A stretch of DNA of 64,000 bases. It comes from Gnetum montanum. Taxonomy: Eukaryota; Streptophyta; Gnetopsida; Gnetales; Gnetaceae. Below the pieces are notes generated by a model that saw only the letters and a list, made by a program, of their open reading frames with translations, searched no databases and was not told the DNA's origin. Positions 21,587-34,500 of this stretch are shown piece by piece. Position 1 is the first letter of the stretch. Each line of letters starts with the position of its first letter. Location: contig MNCI01002984.1 in NCBI GenBank assembly GCA_015680685.1, positions 167,279 through 231,278 on the forward strand. Direction: 5' to 3'. The position numbers and the translations under genes are program-made.

Positions 21587-22439
21587 TTATGAACAACGAA
21601 TACCCCTATGCTCAACCATACGAATCACTAAGTGTTCATGCACGATCTGATCAAATTCCATGGACCCTTTATCTTCTGGTACACCAGCCTCTAGGAAGTG
21701 AACTTGCCCTAATAGTCATTCATTATCTTCCCAATTACACTTGTGATATGCAAAGATATGGTTAAGTGTACTCGAGGTATATGATTTTTATTATTTTTAT
21801 GTTTTGGATGCTTAAAATAAAGGATGAAAGGAATGAAGTAATTTAATTACTAATTTAATCTAACTAACTAATTAATGTCTAACTAATCCTAACATAAACA
21901 TCCTGTCCCACTTTCCATACACATCTTGAACACATATAACACTGCTAAGTTACTAAAGATTAAGTATTGCTAAAATAACCAAGCATCATGTGCATGCTTG
22001 AAGTGGTTGTACTTATGTGCTTAATTAGTTACTATTTAATCTAGCTTAATTTAGCTTAATTACTTAAAGCATTAAAGGAAATTACATAAAACATTAAATG
22101 TATGAAGAACATATTTAATCTAGCCGAAGTGTTGCAAGGTTTATCAGAAAGCTCATCTTTATTGCCACATATACTACCATGCTTAGGTACAATAGTGTTC
22201 AAATGAAGATCTGTACACTCAATGACTCCTGCTATGAGCACTCGAGAAAATATTCTAACTCTAGGGAAGAAAAACTGCAAGAGCTCACCTACACTATGAT
22301 AAAAGGATCCTCAAACCATGCACCCAAGTGTTATATTTATAGGTCAGCACACATCCTGCGATATTGGATATCTGACATTGCTTCTTGATCCCCAATATCG
22401 GGTATCCAATATTAAATCTAGATAAAATACACTTCATCA
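21587..22439 (-). repeat. element E 3' LTR
   Basis: 853 bp. On the minus strand it begins TGATGAAGTG at 22439. The TATA box TATAAATA is at 22341-22334. A GATATC/AATATC-rich stretch lies just upstream of it (22355-22415). It matches the split 5' LTR at 30805-31381 and 39221-39517. The terminal TGATG...CATCA pattern of the family is partly mutated at the 21587 end (TTATGAAC on the plus strand). Confidence 0.85.
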
Positions 22440-24560
22440 TACCTCCATGACTAAATGAAAACTCATCCTTGAGTGAACAAAAGGAGGAACAAGTCCCTTG
22501 CAAAATATTGAGAAGGTATGGGATTATTAACAGACATGCAAACTGACTTAGACAAAACAGAAAAATTCTAAGTGTCCAAGTATATGGATTTACAATCATT
22601 TACAAAATTGGTTGTTCATGACCATAGAATTGAACTCCCTGGCCAAAACTAACAACCAACTCCTCTAGTAAGTAAAGAACAAGGGAGAAGATTCAATGAT
22701 CATGAAGGGGCCTCATCACATGGTGCTACTGCTTATTCCTTGGTGAAGATAGTTCCACTTCGAATCCATGCTTCCCTCTATAATCATAACAAAATCATGG
22801 ATTAGTATGCAATGTGTAACTTATAGCTTTTAGGTACCTTGTCTCATCAATAGTTACACTTGGCTAGGTTGTGATTATGGTGGATTGATTCTTTTAATAG
22901 TATTTGATTTCTGCAACTATCAGAGTTTCTTGAAAGGGGTTAACTTCATGGATTGATTATGTTTGTGTTATTCCTTAGTTAAGCCTTTTTGGAAGTTAGA
23001 AAAATTCAAAAAAAAATTGGCTGTCAAAAAAAATGGAGTGGCCCCCACAACATAGAGTGTACCTTCGGTAGTGGACAAACTAAAAAATGGGGTGCAATGG
23101 ATAAGTGGTTTATCATTAAATTTTTAAAATCCCAAACATGATGGAATGCTTGAAGAGGGTTAAATAATTTACAACAACAACAACAAAAAAGAGGATTTCA
23201 CTAAAAAACATTGTGAAGATGCGCACAATTGGATGTCATCAGTGGGGCACACAAAAGGATTTGATTATGAGAATGCCTAAGGATAAAAAAATTAACTATC
23301 CCAACCAAAATATATGTACAAGGATCCTCCCCAAAGTAAGCACATGCCCTTTGTTTCCTTTGCATATCCTTAAACTAAGGAGTCCACGAGCCCCATGGGT
23401 GATTAATGGTTATGAAAATTTAAGTACGAAAACCCAAAAGAAACTACCTAAGAATTTTGACACATCAAACCAAGACATCGAACAAGGACATGAACACCAG
23501 TAGTGAGGTGAGGCATGAAAAGCATAGATAGATGAGAGAGAGAAAGTAAAATGTAGTTTTTGATTAAGATCACATGAAGTTCCTCATGAATTTTGTGGTT
23601 AAATGACCTAATAAAATCTATCCTTAGTCCAAACCAAAACCGAACACATTTAGTGACTTCGCATCATTACTATAAGACTAGTCCATACACTTGAAACACA
23701 AGAGTTCTCCCATAGATCAAACACCATTCTTTACTTAAGAAAAAAAGAGAAGTAGGAAGTGAGAAAGGGCCTTAGTTAGAGGGGACCTTCAGGCATGGGT
23801 AACATGTCTTTCTAGTCCCATAACTAGTGCATGTAGCTTGTTTATTTTGTCTAAGAGGTGTGCTTTGAATTCCCATCATTTTTTTTCATAAATGGGAACC
23901 ACACCATGCAAAGACTTCTTCACCTTCCTGTTATTGGTTGACATAGAATGTTAAGAGATCTATGAAAAAGCACACTTGCACTTAAGATGGTGGAAGGGTA
24001 GAAAGAGTATTGAGTCCCCTTGAAGTCACACCTTGCTTAAGCCCTTGAATCCTTTCCAAGTCTAGAAACTACCAAGGTCACAAGTTCGTTAAAGGTTTGT
24101 TAAGGAAAGAAACCTCATACTTCTAGAACTGGAAACACCAGAGTTTGTGGATGGGTGGATGACGTGGACTCACTACCTATTTCATGAAAAAAAAACCATG
24201 CCTTAGTTATCAAAAACAAAATTCAAAGCTAGAATCTATACACTAACAATCAAATAACTGGATAGCACATGCCCACATCAAGTAAACCGCACTGTACCCT
24301 ATTGGCAATAAGGCATGTTATTATTAGAACAAAATAAGAAAACACACCAAAATCAAGACATATATTCAAGAAAAATAAAATATATTAGAAATGTTATAAA
24401 ATAAAACAAAATGATGTAAAATAGTAAAAAGTAGAAAACCAAAAAGGATGTAAAAAAAATAGTGTAAAATAAGAACGTATTAAAAATAAAAACTAATTAA
24501 GTAGCCATTTTTATGATTAACTTGGATGGCCATCTCCCCCATGACTAATTTGGAAGAAGG
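22440..24560 (-). other. element E 3' non-coding region
   Basis: About 2.1 kb between integrase and 3' LTR. It is bounded on both sides by purine-rich tracts (minus-strand CATGGAGGTA against the LTR at 22440, and CATGGGGGAGATGG at about 24527-24540). Conserved blocks shared with D (32331-34500) and G (46530-48441) include GGATCCTCCCCAAAGTA near 23322 and GAAAGGGCCTTAGTTAGAGG near 23764. I found no env-like frame with supported motifs. Confidence 0.65.
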
Positions 24561-24744
24561 AGATCTAAAAAATTAAGCATGGTTGTTCACCCAAGGAGGT
24601 GTTGCAACCACTGGCTTCTTTATACTCATGGAAAGATTTAACTTGTTACATGTTGACCAACTATTTCTTGTCTGGGCTCTCAGGTTTGTTGATCAACATG
24701 GCCCTAGAAGGAAAGGTCTTAGAAATAATATAAGGGCCTTTCCA

Positions 24745-25800
24745 TAGTATTTGAAACTTGGTTCATTGTAACACATGTGTGGGGTTCCAATAGAGGACCT
24801 TATCCCCCGGTTGAAATTTGACTTTCCTAATTCTAAGGTCATAGCATTTTCTATTAAATGCCTTATGTAAGTTGTTAGATGACAAGGTTACCAATTGGTT
24901 TTCATCTAGCAAGTTGATATTCATTAATCTTTCTTTTTGTGCTAGACTTAAGTCAACGTCAAGATCATAGGCTATTGAAAGTGTATAGAGCTCAAATTGA
25001 ATAGGAAGAGTTAGCAATTTTATGTACATCAACTCATAGGGAAAATATCCTAGAGGAAGCTTCCAAGTGGAGCAGTAGGCCTAGATGATGTCATTAAGTT
25101 TCATGCTCTAGTCTCTTCTATATTTGCTAATTATTCTTATTAAGATCTTAGTGATTTTCCTATTTGTAACCTCAGCTTGACCATTGGCTTGGGGATGATA
25201 AAGTGTTATTAATTTATGCTCAACCCTTAAGTGTTGCATGAGCTTTTAAAAGGTAGTGCCTATAAAGTGGGTTCCATTATTAGAAATTAAAGCACATGGC
25301 ACACCAACCCTATTTATATCATTTTTTTGTACAAACCAAGTAGCAGTAGAAAATGTACAGTTGATGACAACTGTTTTTTGTACAATACTTAACAATGACT
25401 ATGATGTACTTCTTTCCATTTGACATGGGCATGATGGGATCCTTCAAGTTAATGTCCTAGATGTTGAAGGGTTTTTAGTGGTTGGATCCACGATTGAGGA
25501 TCCTCCATACAAGTAGGCATTCCACTATCACATTGGCAACGTTCACAAGAGTTGGCAACTTGGTGAGCATTTTTGAAAAGTGTTGGCCAATAATATCCTA
25601 TCATTGGGATCTTAATGATCATGTGTCTCCTTGCATAGTGGCCCCCACAAGAACCCTCATGAGCATCTTGGAGAATGTGCAATTGATTAGCATCAGGGAC
25701 ACACAAACAAACCAAGCCATCGACACACACCTTGTAGAGATGCTCATTGAACAAGTGTTTCACTTAGTCAAGAAACTATTGCTTCTTCCTGCAGTCTAGC
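24745..25800 (-). pseudogene. pol: element E integrase
   Basis: The zinc-binding HHCC module is at about 25690-25560 (HILQDAHEGSCGGHYARR, then NSCERCQ). In the core, CALISNNGTHFIG near 25300 carries Asn where the second catalytic Asp (SDNG) is expected. HPQANGQAEVTNRKI near 25180 keeps the glutamate. The C-terminal part ends FQPGDKVLYWN near 24790, usual for gypsy integrases. Stops break the frame. It lies downstream of RNase H, as in Ty3/gypsy. Confidence 0.85.
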
Positions 25801-27180
25801 TCTTATGGCATCTCTTGAGTGAGAAGATAGGTTAGAATGTCATCATACCATTTAGGCTTAATAAGCAATTATTTAGTTATAGCCTTGGGAAAGAGCAGTT
25901 CATTAGAAAACTAATTAGACATTTGGTTTTTCTCCTCTTTGTTGTCCCATCTCAACTAAGAAAAGTGATCACATTCTCAATTTCCTTTCAATCTACCATT
26001 GTACGATCGAATTCCTACAAGATCACTAGCCACTGTATGACATGGGGGCTCATCATTGGCTTATTCATCAAGAAGCAAATTGCACTATGGTTAATGTGCA
26101 CGAACACCTTGTATCCAAGCACATAGTGTCTAAATTTCTTAAAGGAAAACACCACTACCATCGATTTTTTTATGATGTAGTTTAGTTGTGCACCCACAAT
26201 GCTTTAGCTTGCATAGTTGATGTAATAAGGGCATTTCTAATCATCCAAATACATAAGCATGGCCTCCAAGGCATAATTTGATGCATCTATCATGAAGTGA
26301 AATGGTATGGACCAATTTGGTGCTTGTAGAATTAGAGTTTCTATAAGTTTCTCTCTCAACTATTGGAATGCATTTTCACATTCCTTGGTTCAAAAAAATG
26401 GGGCATCTTTCTTTATTACCTTGACCAATATTTTTTTTATCTTAGAGAAAGTCTCTATGAATATTCAATGGTAACTAGTGTGTCTAAGAAATGACTAGAC
26501 ATCTTTTACAATTCCTAGTTGACAAGTAATTCATTGGATGATCCTAATATTTTCAGGGTCTACCTCAATCCTTGCCTAAGAAAGTATGTGCCCCAATACA
26601 ATGCCCTCATGGACCATCAAATGGCTCTTCTACTAGTTGAGCTAAAGGTTCATCTCCACACACCTTTTAAGCACTTGCTCAAGGTGGTCCAAGGCTTTCT
26701 CAAACATGGTGTCATAGGTGGAGAAGTCATCCATGAAGACTTCCATCCCACCACTAATCCGCTACTGAAAAATACTCAAGACCAAGTGTTCAAATGTTGC
26801 AGGAGAAATGCATAGGCCAAAAGGCATCTTTCAATATGCAAAAGTCCCCTAGGGACTTATGAATGTTGGTTTGACCTAATCCTCTAGCATGATTTGGATT
26901 TGGTTATAACCACTATAACCATCCAGGAAGCTATAATAGCAATGCCCAAAAATAGTATTTAACACTTGATCCACAAATGAAAATGGAAAGTGATTTTTGA
27001 ATGTTGCCATATTTAACAACCAAAAATCGATGCAAACATGCCACTTGCCACTTTTCTTTGGCACAATAACAAGTGGGCACTCACTATCTACAATGGGATA
27101 AATAGACCCCACCTTGAGGAGTTGTTCAATTTCCTCTTTAACAATCTGCTTCAATTTGGGGTTCAACCACTGCTATGGCT
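25800..27180 (-). pseudogene. pol: element E reverse transcriptase and RNase H
   Basis: LNPKLKQIVKEEIEQLL and VPKKSGKWHVCIDF at about 27170-27040 open the RT. FLDGYSGYNQI near 26930 and MPFGLCISPATFE follow. The active site reads VFMDDFSTY near 26740, the FxDD form common in Athila RTs. RNase H follows, with KKSMVVVFSFKKFRHYVLG and VHINHSAICFLMNKP (about 26175-26070), and EFDRTMVD after a stop. TDHAA is the usual form of the second motif; here it is INHSA. Several stops, so inactive. Confidence 0.85.
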
Positions 27181-28215
27181 TCCTCTTTGGCTTCATGGCC
27201 AAATCAATGTAGATATGGTGTTGGCATATCCTAGGATCAATTCCTATGAGTTCAAGATATAAAAAAGCATAGGATATTGGCCATTTGTTGACCACCTTCA
27301 ATAGCATCTATTTCTATTTAGGAGCAAGATTGGCATTGATGATTACTAGCTTTCCATTTTTCAAAAATGCATACTCCATGCCGGTAGGTAGAGTTTTCAA
27401 CTCTAAGGGCTCTTGTTTAAAATTTTTAGGAATTTCTAACTCTTCCTAATTGGTATCATCAATTTCATCAACAAAGAGTTGGTGATGAACTTGCTCCAGT
27501 TCATCCATGCCTTCCACATAGGCATATGTTAGGCTCTCAACAAGTTCCTTGCAAAGTGTTGAGTTACTCTTAGGGTTAGCTATCAACCACTGCATGCCCT
27601 CTTACTTTGTGGCTATTGCATACAAGCACCTTTGAATTTCAAATATATCAACACACTGACGACATGCTTTGATAGATATACTATTAATGGTCCATAGCTT
27701 TTGCACATAGTTGCACCTTATATCACTATACATGATGCATGAAACTTTCTTTTTCTCGATCTTTTCAAATGCATTTTCTTTAGAGATTTTGAGGCAAAGA
27801 TCTCAAATCCCCAATTATGCATCAATAGTGCTTAGCTAAGTCCTTTCCATGATGATTGGGAAGTCCCCCTAGCAATTGTCCACTTGGATCACTAGGAAAT
27901 TGATGAGGTAGGACCATCCACAAATGGTGGTTACAATGTCCTATACCTAGCCCAAGGAAATAGTGATGGACTAATCAACCAACTCGAGAAAGATGTTTCC
28001 CTTCTTAAGTGAAGGTAGGTTCCAAGCTTTATACATCTCATGAGAAATCAAATTAACACTAGAACTTGAATCTAGAAGAGCCTTAAAAGACTCATTCATA
28101 GTAATTTGAAGGTAAATAATGGGACTTCTAGGATCAAATAGTTTCCTAGGAAGGTAGCCATCCTTTATCCAATTAGTTATCACATGAGTTAACATGATAG
28201 TATTCACTTTGAAAG
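27180..28215 (-). pseudogene. pol: element E protease and Athila-type linker
   Basis: The aspartic protease shows ALLDSSSSVNLISHEMY at about 28095-28040. The family motif is DSG and here the glycine is serine. The linker to RT contains GMEYAFLKNGKLVI near 27360 and LIGIDPRICQHHIYIDLAMK near 27220. This segment is strongly characteristic of Athila-lineage polyproteins. Stops occur between these motifs. Confidence 0.8.
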
Positions 28216-28259
28216 GTGTTTGGTTTAAAGGGGACTTGAATAGATTAGATGTAGATGGA

Positions 28260-30650
28260 GATGGAGAAGTAGGGTTGACAATTGTAGGTGTATGTGAAGG
28301 TTTAGTTGGGCTATTGGTTTAGAAGAAATGTCTTTTTCATGATCTAGTTTCTGAACCACTCAGCTGAGAAGCTAGTTGTAAATTAACAGCCTTCATTGTG
28401 TTGCATTGTTGCAGTTGAGGCAAAATTTCTTCCTGCATTCATGAAGTAGGCAGTAACTAGGTTGAGGGTAGAGGCACATATACAAAAGGATTAGAAGGGT
28501 AATATGGATGTGGGGAATCCCTTCTAGTAGATGAAGAATGAGTTTTTTGATACTCTAGAGGGTAGTAGAAATGCTAAAAAAAAAAGCATGCCTAGAAGAG
28601 TCACACAGAGACATTGGTTGCTAAACATAGTACCCATATGGATCTGGCTACCTGTAAGGGTATTGCTACCTTGTTGGTGACATCCCCCATGACTATGGGT
28701 GTTGCCACTATTAGTACTACTCATACGATTGTGGTGGAGCTCTAGTTGGATAGTAAGTTTGTTGTTGATGGAACTTCCTAGTATTGCCTTAAGGATAAGG
28801 CAATCTTCTAGGTACCTACCTCCTTGCCAATCTAGGATTCAATGCATACACCATAGACTCTTGCAAGTGTGACACGATAAGGAAACATCCTTTAGGATGT
28901 TAATATTGAAAAATGTTACATCCACCATCATCATCTAATTCTATCTCCATAACTTCTTCTACTATAGTAACTTTATCCTTACCTCTTTGGTAGGCACGTT
29001 CAGCTTCTCTCCACATCCTACGATCACAACTACTACTCTACTCTCTTGATTATTCTATGATTTTTAGAGAAATTTGGAATTTTTCATCTAAAGAGTCCCA
29101 TAATTTATCAACCTTGGTTGATATATTGAAAATAGAGTTTTGGATTGGAAAGGTTTCTCGCTGCACCACCTCATTAAGTGATGACTTCTCCTCATTGTTA
29201 CAAAACCAAACCTCCACTTTTCTAATAGAAGGATCCTTGTTATATTTCTTAACACTTTTCAATTTCCTTAGCTCTCCTTCTTCTTTTTCTACTTGCTCTA
29301 TCAACCTTTGGATCTAATGGGTTCTAAGTTCTAATAGTCTTCCTTGGGCATAGACCCCAAAATTTCTTCTCATTTTTTATCTAAGTCCATCTATGATGTG
29401 ACGAAGTTATTCCTACTAAGAATAATCATAACTAGGGCATCCATGTATGAAAGAATAGTATCTTCCCATGGTGGTGTCCAAGGGATCATGTGTTCCTTGC
29501 TTCCATCCTTGGATTTGCCTTCTCAAATTAGACACTCAAGAGTACATCTGATATTTATCATTGAACAACACTAGCATTATACTCCACCTACAGATGGATT
29601 CCAACTCCAAGGACTACTACTAGCTTTTTGCTTCTTTGATGAGTGTCATGGGAAATAGCTTTAATTTCTACTAATCATTTTCAATATTCTATAAGACACA
29701 ACCATTGTGAAAGACTTGAAGATGTGTTTGCGTATTAGAGTTATATTCCCTCTCAAATATGGGGATATCATTCATGTCAAGTTGCTTAATCCAACTATCT
29801 TTCACATGTCTAGTTGGAATTTTTACTACCTTTGCAATTTTCATCATGCTTTGAGTGGCAAGAAAAGGCTCATCATCATCATTATTTCAATGATGTCTAT
29901 GATATGCTCTACTACCCCTTTATTCATGACAATCTCTATGATTATCATTGTCCTATTGTTCACCTTCATCACAACTGTTCTTTTTGTGGCATATATTAGA
30001 ATGAGAAGAGGAAAAAAAAGATGCAAACACAAGGGTGAAGAGGGAGGAGTATTGCCACCACCATGACATCTACCACCTCCACTATGCTTCTCATGACCAC
30101 ATTTGGCATCTTTCTTTTCATCTTGATGCTTGCCCGAGCCCTTGCTTTGACTCACACTTTTGCTTGAATTTGGATTGTTGATAGTGGACTATAGATTCAA
30201 GCTCAAGCTTCCATCACCAATATCAAGGGGTGGAGAATCTTCATGTTGAAAACCCCTTGAGGAAGGATCCTTATTATCATTTCAGTTTAGTAGGAATAAG
30301 GGGTTAGTGAATTTTTTCTTCTTCAAAGCCTTATGATGCTTCTCCTAGTGTTGATCTCTCCTATGTTGTTTTTTAGTGGGACGATAGTCCTAGTAGTCAT
30401 GGTCATGCACAACATACTCTTCTTGAAGATCATGGATGCCTAGCCTCCTAAGGGTTTGAAGCAACATCCTAAGCACAAATCAATTAGGAGGAATTACGAT
30501 GTTACCCTCAATATCTCACCACTGTAGTTATTCATCCTAAAGCAGGATGAAGGTGAAGTCAAGCACATACTCATCTAGATGAGTATATACCATTGTGCAT
30601 TCTTGAGGCACTGGTGGTTTAGTATCATCGTGCCTGTGAGAAGAAGGCAT
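28260..30650 (-). pseudogene. gag: element E gag
   Basis: The start at 30650 gives MPSSHRHDDTKPPVPQ and then MVYTHLDEY..FTFILL. This pairs with VVYTHPNEYIPNFTFIL in element G gag, which starts at 43180. Downstream regions pair with the G and D gags: KEEGELRKLKSVKKYNKDPS near 29290-29235, and a Cys/His-like GCNIF-QY-HPKGC near 28910-28945 where D has CNICIYDHLKGHC. His- and Gly-rich stretches lie near 30060-30150. Frameshifts and stops are many. Confidence 0.75.
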
Positions 30651-30786
30651 TTTGCAATTAAATTAAGATATCATTGTGCTTAAATCATTATATTTATTTT
30701 AAGAATGATTTTGACCTTAGGGTTTATCCAACAATGTTAATGATTTTCACTATGCCTAGATAGTGCATGTTTCAAACAAAAAGAAT

Positions 30787-30804
30787 CCTCAACAATGGTG
30801 CCAA
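30787..30804 (-). other. element E primer-binding site, tRNA-Asp type
   Basis: Minus strand TTGGCACCATTGTTGAGG starts one base after the LTR. Compared with the tRNA-Asp-complementary site used by Athila elements (TGGCGCCGTTGCCGGGG) it matches 12 of 17. All mismatches are C-to-T or G-to-A, consistent with decay. Confidence 0.8.
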
Positions 30805-31381
30805 TGATGAGTGGCAAATACCCCTATACTCAACCATACAAATTACTAAGTGTTCACGTACGATCTAGTAGAATTTTATAAATCCATTGTCTTCTGGTAC
30901 ACTATCCTCTAGGAAGTGAACTTACCTTAATAGTCATTCATTGTGTTCCCAATTACACTTGTGATATGCAAAGGTATGGTTAAGTGTAATCAAGATGCAT
31001 GATTTTTATTATTTTTATGTTTTATGTTTTTGGTGCTTAAAATAAAGGATAAAAGGAATGAAGTAATTTAATTGCTAATTAAATCTCACTGTCTAACTAA
31101 TGTCTAACTAATCCTAACATAAGCATCTAGTTCCACTTTCTGTACACATCCTGAACACGTATAACGCTTCTAGGTTACCAAATGTTAAGCATTACTAGGA
31201 TTACCAAGCATCATGTGCATGCTTGAAGTGGTCATACTTATGTGCTTAATTAGTTGCTATTTAATCTAGCTTAATTTAACTTAATTATCTAAAGCATTAA
31301 AGAAAATTTCATAAAATATTAAATGTATGAAGAAACTATTTAATCTAGACAAAGTACTGCAAGGTTTATCAGAAAGCTCGT
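30805..31381 (-). repeat. element E 5' LTR, gag-proximal part
   Basis: 577 bp matching 21587-22160 of the E 3' LTR. On the plus strand it starts TGATGAGTGG. It is interrupted at 31381 by element D, and the rest of this LTR resumes at 39221. CTCGT at 31377-31381 is the mutated left copy of the D target duplication. Confidence 0.85.
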
Positions 31382-32330
31382 TGATGAGCAATGAGTACCC
31401 CTATGCTCAACCATATGAATCACAAACATTCATGCACAATTTGGTTGAATTCTATGAATGGAACTAGTTGTGGCATCTAGATCATTATGTCTTGATCGCA
31501 ATTCACTATCTTTCCACTAGGACTAGTGGTAGCTTTGTCACATATGATTTAGTCCAAAGTGAGGCATATGATTCTTGATGTTGTTTTAGCCTTATGCTAC
31601 TTCTAATAATAATAAAGAAATCAATTATTTAAAGTAATTAACAACCAAAAGTAAATTCTAAACTAGCCTATGGAAGATGAGTATTCATTCCTAGCTTATT
31701 GTACACATCTTGAATCCATGTATCCACTACTAGGATTACCAAGTGCTATGCTACTAGGTGAACAAAACAATAACACTGCTAGCATTACCAAGCGAATAAG
31801 TGTTTAAACTCAAAACTAGTAACGCTCATTTTGCTAATTCATTAATATGCATGGAAATGTAAATATTAACTTAGCACATGAAAAGTAAATTGCATGGAAA
31901 GTAAATCTAATCTAAGTCAAAGTGCTACAATGAATAAGAATTAATATCAATCTTATTGCTGTTCATGGAATGTGTCTAGGTACATTGCCACTCGAATAAG
32001 ACTTCATACAACTGACTCAAATCCACACTACAGGCACTCACTGACTATTCTCTAAGATTACAAAATTAAACTACAAGAGTTTGACTCCTCTATTGATAAA
32101 GACTTATGACCAAACCAAGCACCCAAGTGCTATATTTATAGGTTGGCATACATTCTATGATATTGAAGATCTAACATCGCATCTTGGACCCTAATATCGG
32201 ATATCTGATATCAAGGCTAACAAAAATTAACTCTTTATTCAAATAGATGTGATGACATGTGTTAAGGAATCTATGTTGAGGCATCTACCTCAACATGACT
32301 GCGTTAATGTAGCCAACCGATTCTTCATCA
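31382..32330 (-). repeat. element D 3' LTR
   Basis: 949 bp. On the minus strand it begins TGATGAAGAATCGG at 32330 and ends CTCATCA at 31382. The TATA box TATAAATA is at 32140-32133, with a GATATC/AATATC-rich stretch at 32158-32212 immediately upstream. A purine-rich tract on the minus strand (GTTGTGGGGATA) sits against its start. Confidence 0.85.
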
Positions 32331-34500
32331 TATCCCCACAACTAAGTAAAAACTCGTCCTTGAGTTAATAGGATAAGACTGAGCTTTCTTTACAAAAAAT
32401 TGGGAATGATGAGATTATTGATTAACACTAACTACTGACCGACTCTATGTGCTACATTAAGAAATTTTATTTGAGTGGATGCATACAAAATAATAGAGTG
32501 ACAAAAAGATTAGATAGACATTGAAGATTACAAAATTTGCAGAGGTCTTCAAAAATCCACTAAAGATTATTCTTCTTCTTGCTATTAGCAGTGGCAAACT
32601 TCCAACCTTGATTGTTATGTTGATGCTTCTTTGATTATACAAAACATTCTTGAAGGATGGATTAAAATTTATTTTCATCGTCCCATAAATCTAACTAACA
32701 TGTGATGTTTAAGCTGTTATCTTATATGTGCTATGATCTATCCATGGGCATATCCTCCATTGTCCCCCTCTTGGCTTTGTTTTCGTGCCTAGTAAAAGAC
32801 ATTCTTCCTTAGGAGTTTCTTTGAGCATTACCTATAGTCACCAAAGGATCAACATTAGTTTTGGTAATTTTTTTCTTAATAATCAATCCTTTTCAAATCC
32901 CTTAGTTTGCATTTAAGCACAAGGTGATGATAACGTACTATGCCCAAGACTATGAGGTAACTAAAATCATCAAGTTGTTCATCTTATTTTGGTCAATTAC
33001 TATTAGCCACCACAACGTTCAAAAATAGGATGTTAGAAAAAATCTCAAAAATTTCAAAAAAGTTTCAAAGTGCACAAGTTTTTGAACAATTGAAACCAAA
33101 GGTCTAATTCAAAAGATGGCCAAGAAATATTGAACTTGAAGGATATTTTAACAGAAGAGTAGGAAAAAGTAAAAAAGTAATTGAAAGGGATGAGAAGTAG
33201 TTTCAAAATTTATGCATAAATTCAAAGAAACTATCATTAATGTTCTGGAATATGTGAAAATTGTTATTTCAAAGCCATGATCAACAAAAGTTATGCAAGT
33301 GGATCCTCCCCAAAGTAGGCTCCTGCCATAATGCCCTTGCATAACCACTTCTATAGATGTCTGTGGGAGCCTAAGAAGTTAAATGTAGATCATGCCTTTA
33401 TTCTAAACAACATATAACTATTGTGATTAGGATATTGCACCATACTACACAAAACCAAAAGGCTCATAATTGCATGCAACAATGAGGTGAATAATGGGAT
33501 GAGAAGGAATTGTAAAGATCGGGATGTGAGGTACTTGACCATGTCCACAGTAGGTTCTTGTAAAAATGTGATTAAAATGATTAGCATACCTATCCATCCA
33601 AGTTTAGACCAAGTCCATACCATGAATAGTGATCTCACATTGATGTGTTCCTTCCTGTTGATGACCATGAGTCCACAACCACCACAAAGAAAATCATCAC
33701 TCTAAAAAGAGAAGAAAAGAGAAGAAGGAAGGAAGGGCCTTAGTTAAACATTATTGTTTCTAAGGGGTGTGCTTTGAATTTCCATTATTGTTTTTTTTTC
33801 TTTGTCTCTTTTTTTTCGTTTTCTTTTGTTTTTTTCCCCTCTCTCTTTTTTTTTAATTTTTGAATGGAAACCATACCATGCAAAGACTTTTAGCTTCCTA
33901 TTAGTGGTCAATGAAGCCATGATGATATGTTCCAAGAGGAGTCATAAACCATATGAAGGAAGTCAAGAAGACAATCCAACAAGTCTCCTTGAGGTCACAC
34001 CCTTTGCCATTCCCACTTAGTCATTCCCTCTTTCTTCAAGGTACAATGATCATTAATGAATTTTAGTTTCATAAAAGAAGAACAAAATTGTTTCCATGAA
34101 AAAGACCTTTTATTTAAAGAACTGGAGGGATGGATGAGGTGGTCTCACTATTTTACACAATTACTTACCCAATCATCTTAATAGCATAGCACAAAAACCA
34201 ACACATAGCATTGACTTCTACATCATGACTTGGCAATATTATTATAAAAAACATAAAATACATTTATAAAACATAAAGAGAATGACTCAAGAAAAGAGAA
34301 AAATATAAAGAAAAGAAAAATATTAGAAATGGAAAACATATGAAGAATTAGAAAATTTTGGAAGAAATAGAATAATGATAAAAAATTGTAAAACAAAAAA
34401 GGTGAAAAATACTTATTAGTTCTTAAACTAGGATGGAGCATCTCTCCCACAACTAATCTTATGGCTACACATTCAGGAGATGGATTGCACAATCCCCTAG
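32331..34500 (-). other. element D 3' non-coding region
   Basis: This corresponds to the 2-kb 3' regions of E and G, with the shared GGATCCTCCCCAAAGTAGG block at 33302 and TTAGTTAAAC block near 33742. A long T-rich run (33786-33858) interrupts it. It begins, on the minus strand, at the GTGGGAGAGATG block (about 34438-34452) that marks the end of pol in E. No supported gene. Confidence 0.65.

Noticed and set aside
29844-30155. His- and Gly-rich frame as a separate metal-binding protein
   Set aside because: It lies in register with the basic/His-rich part of E gag, between aligned gag segments.
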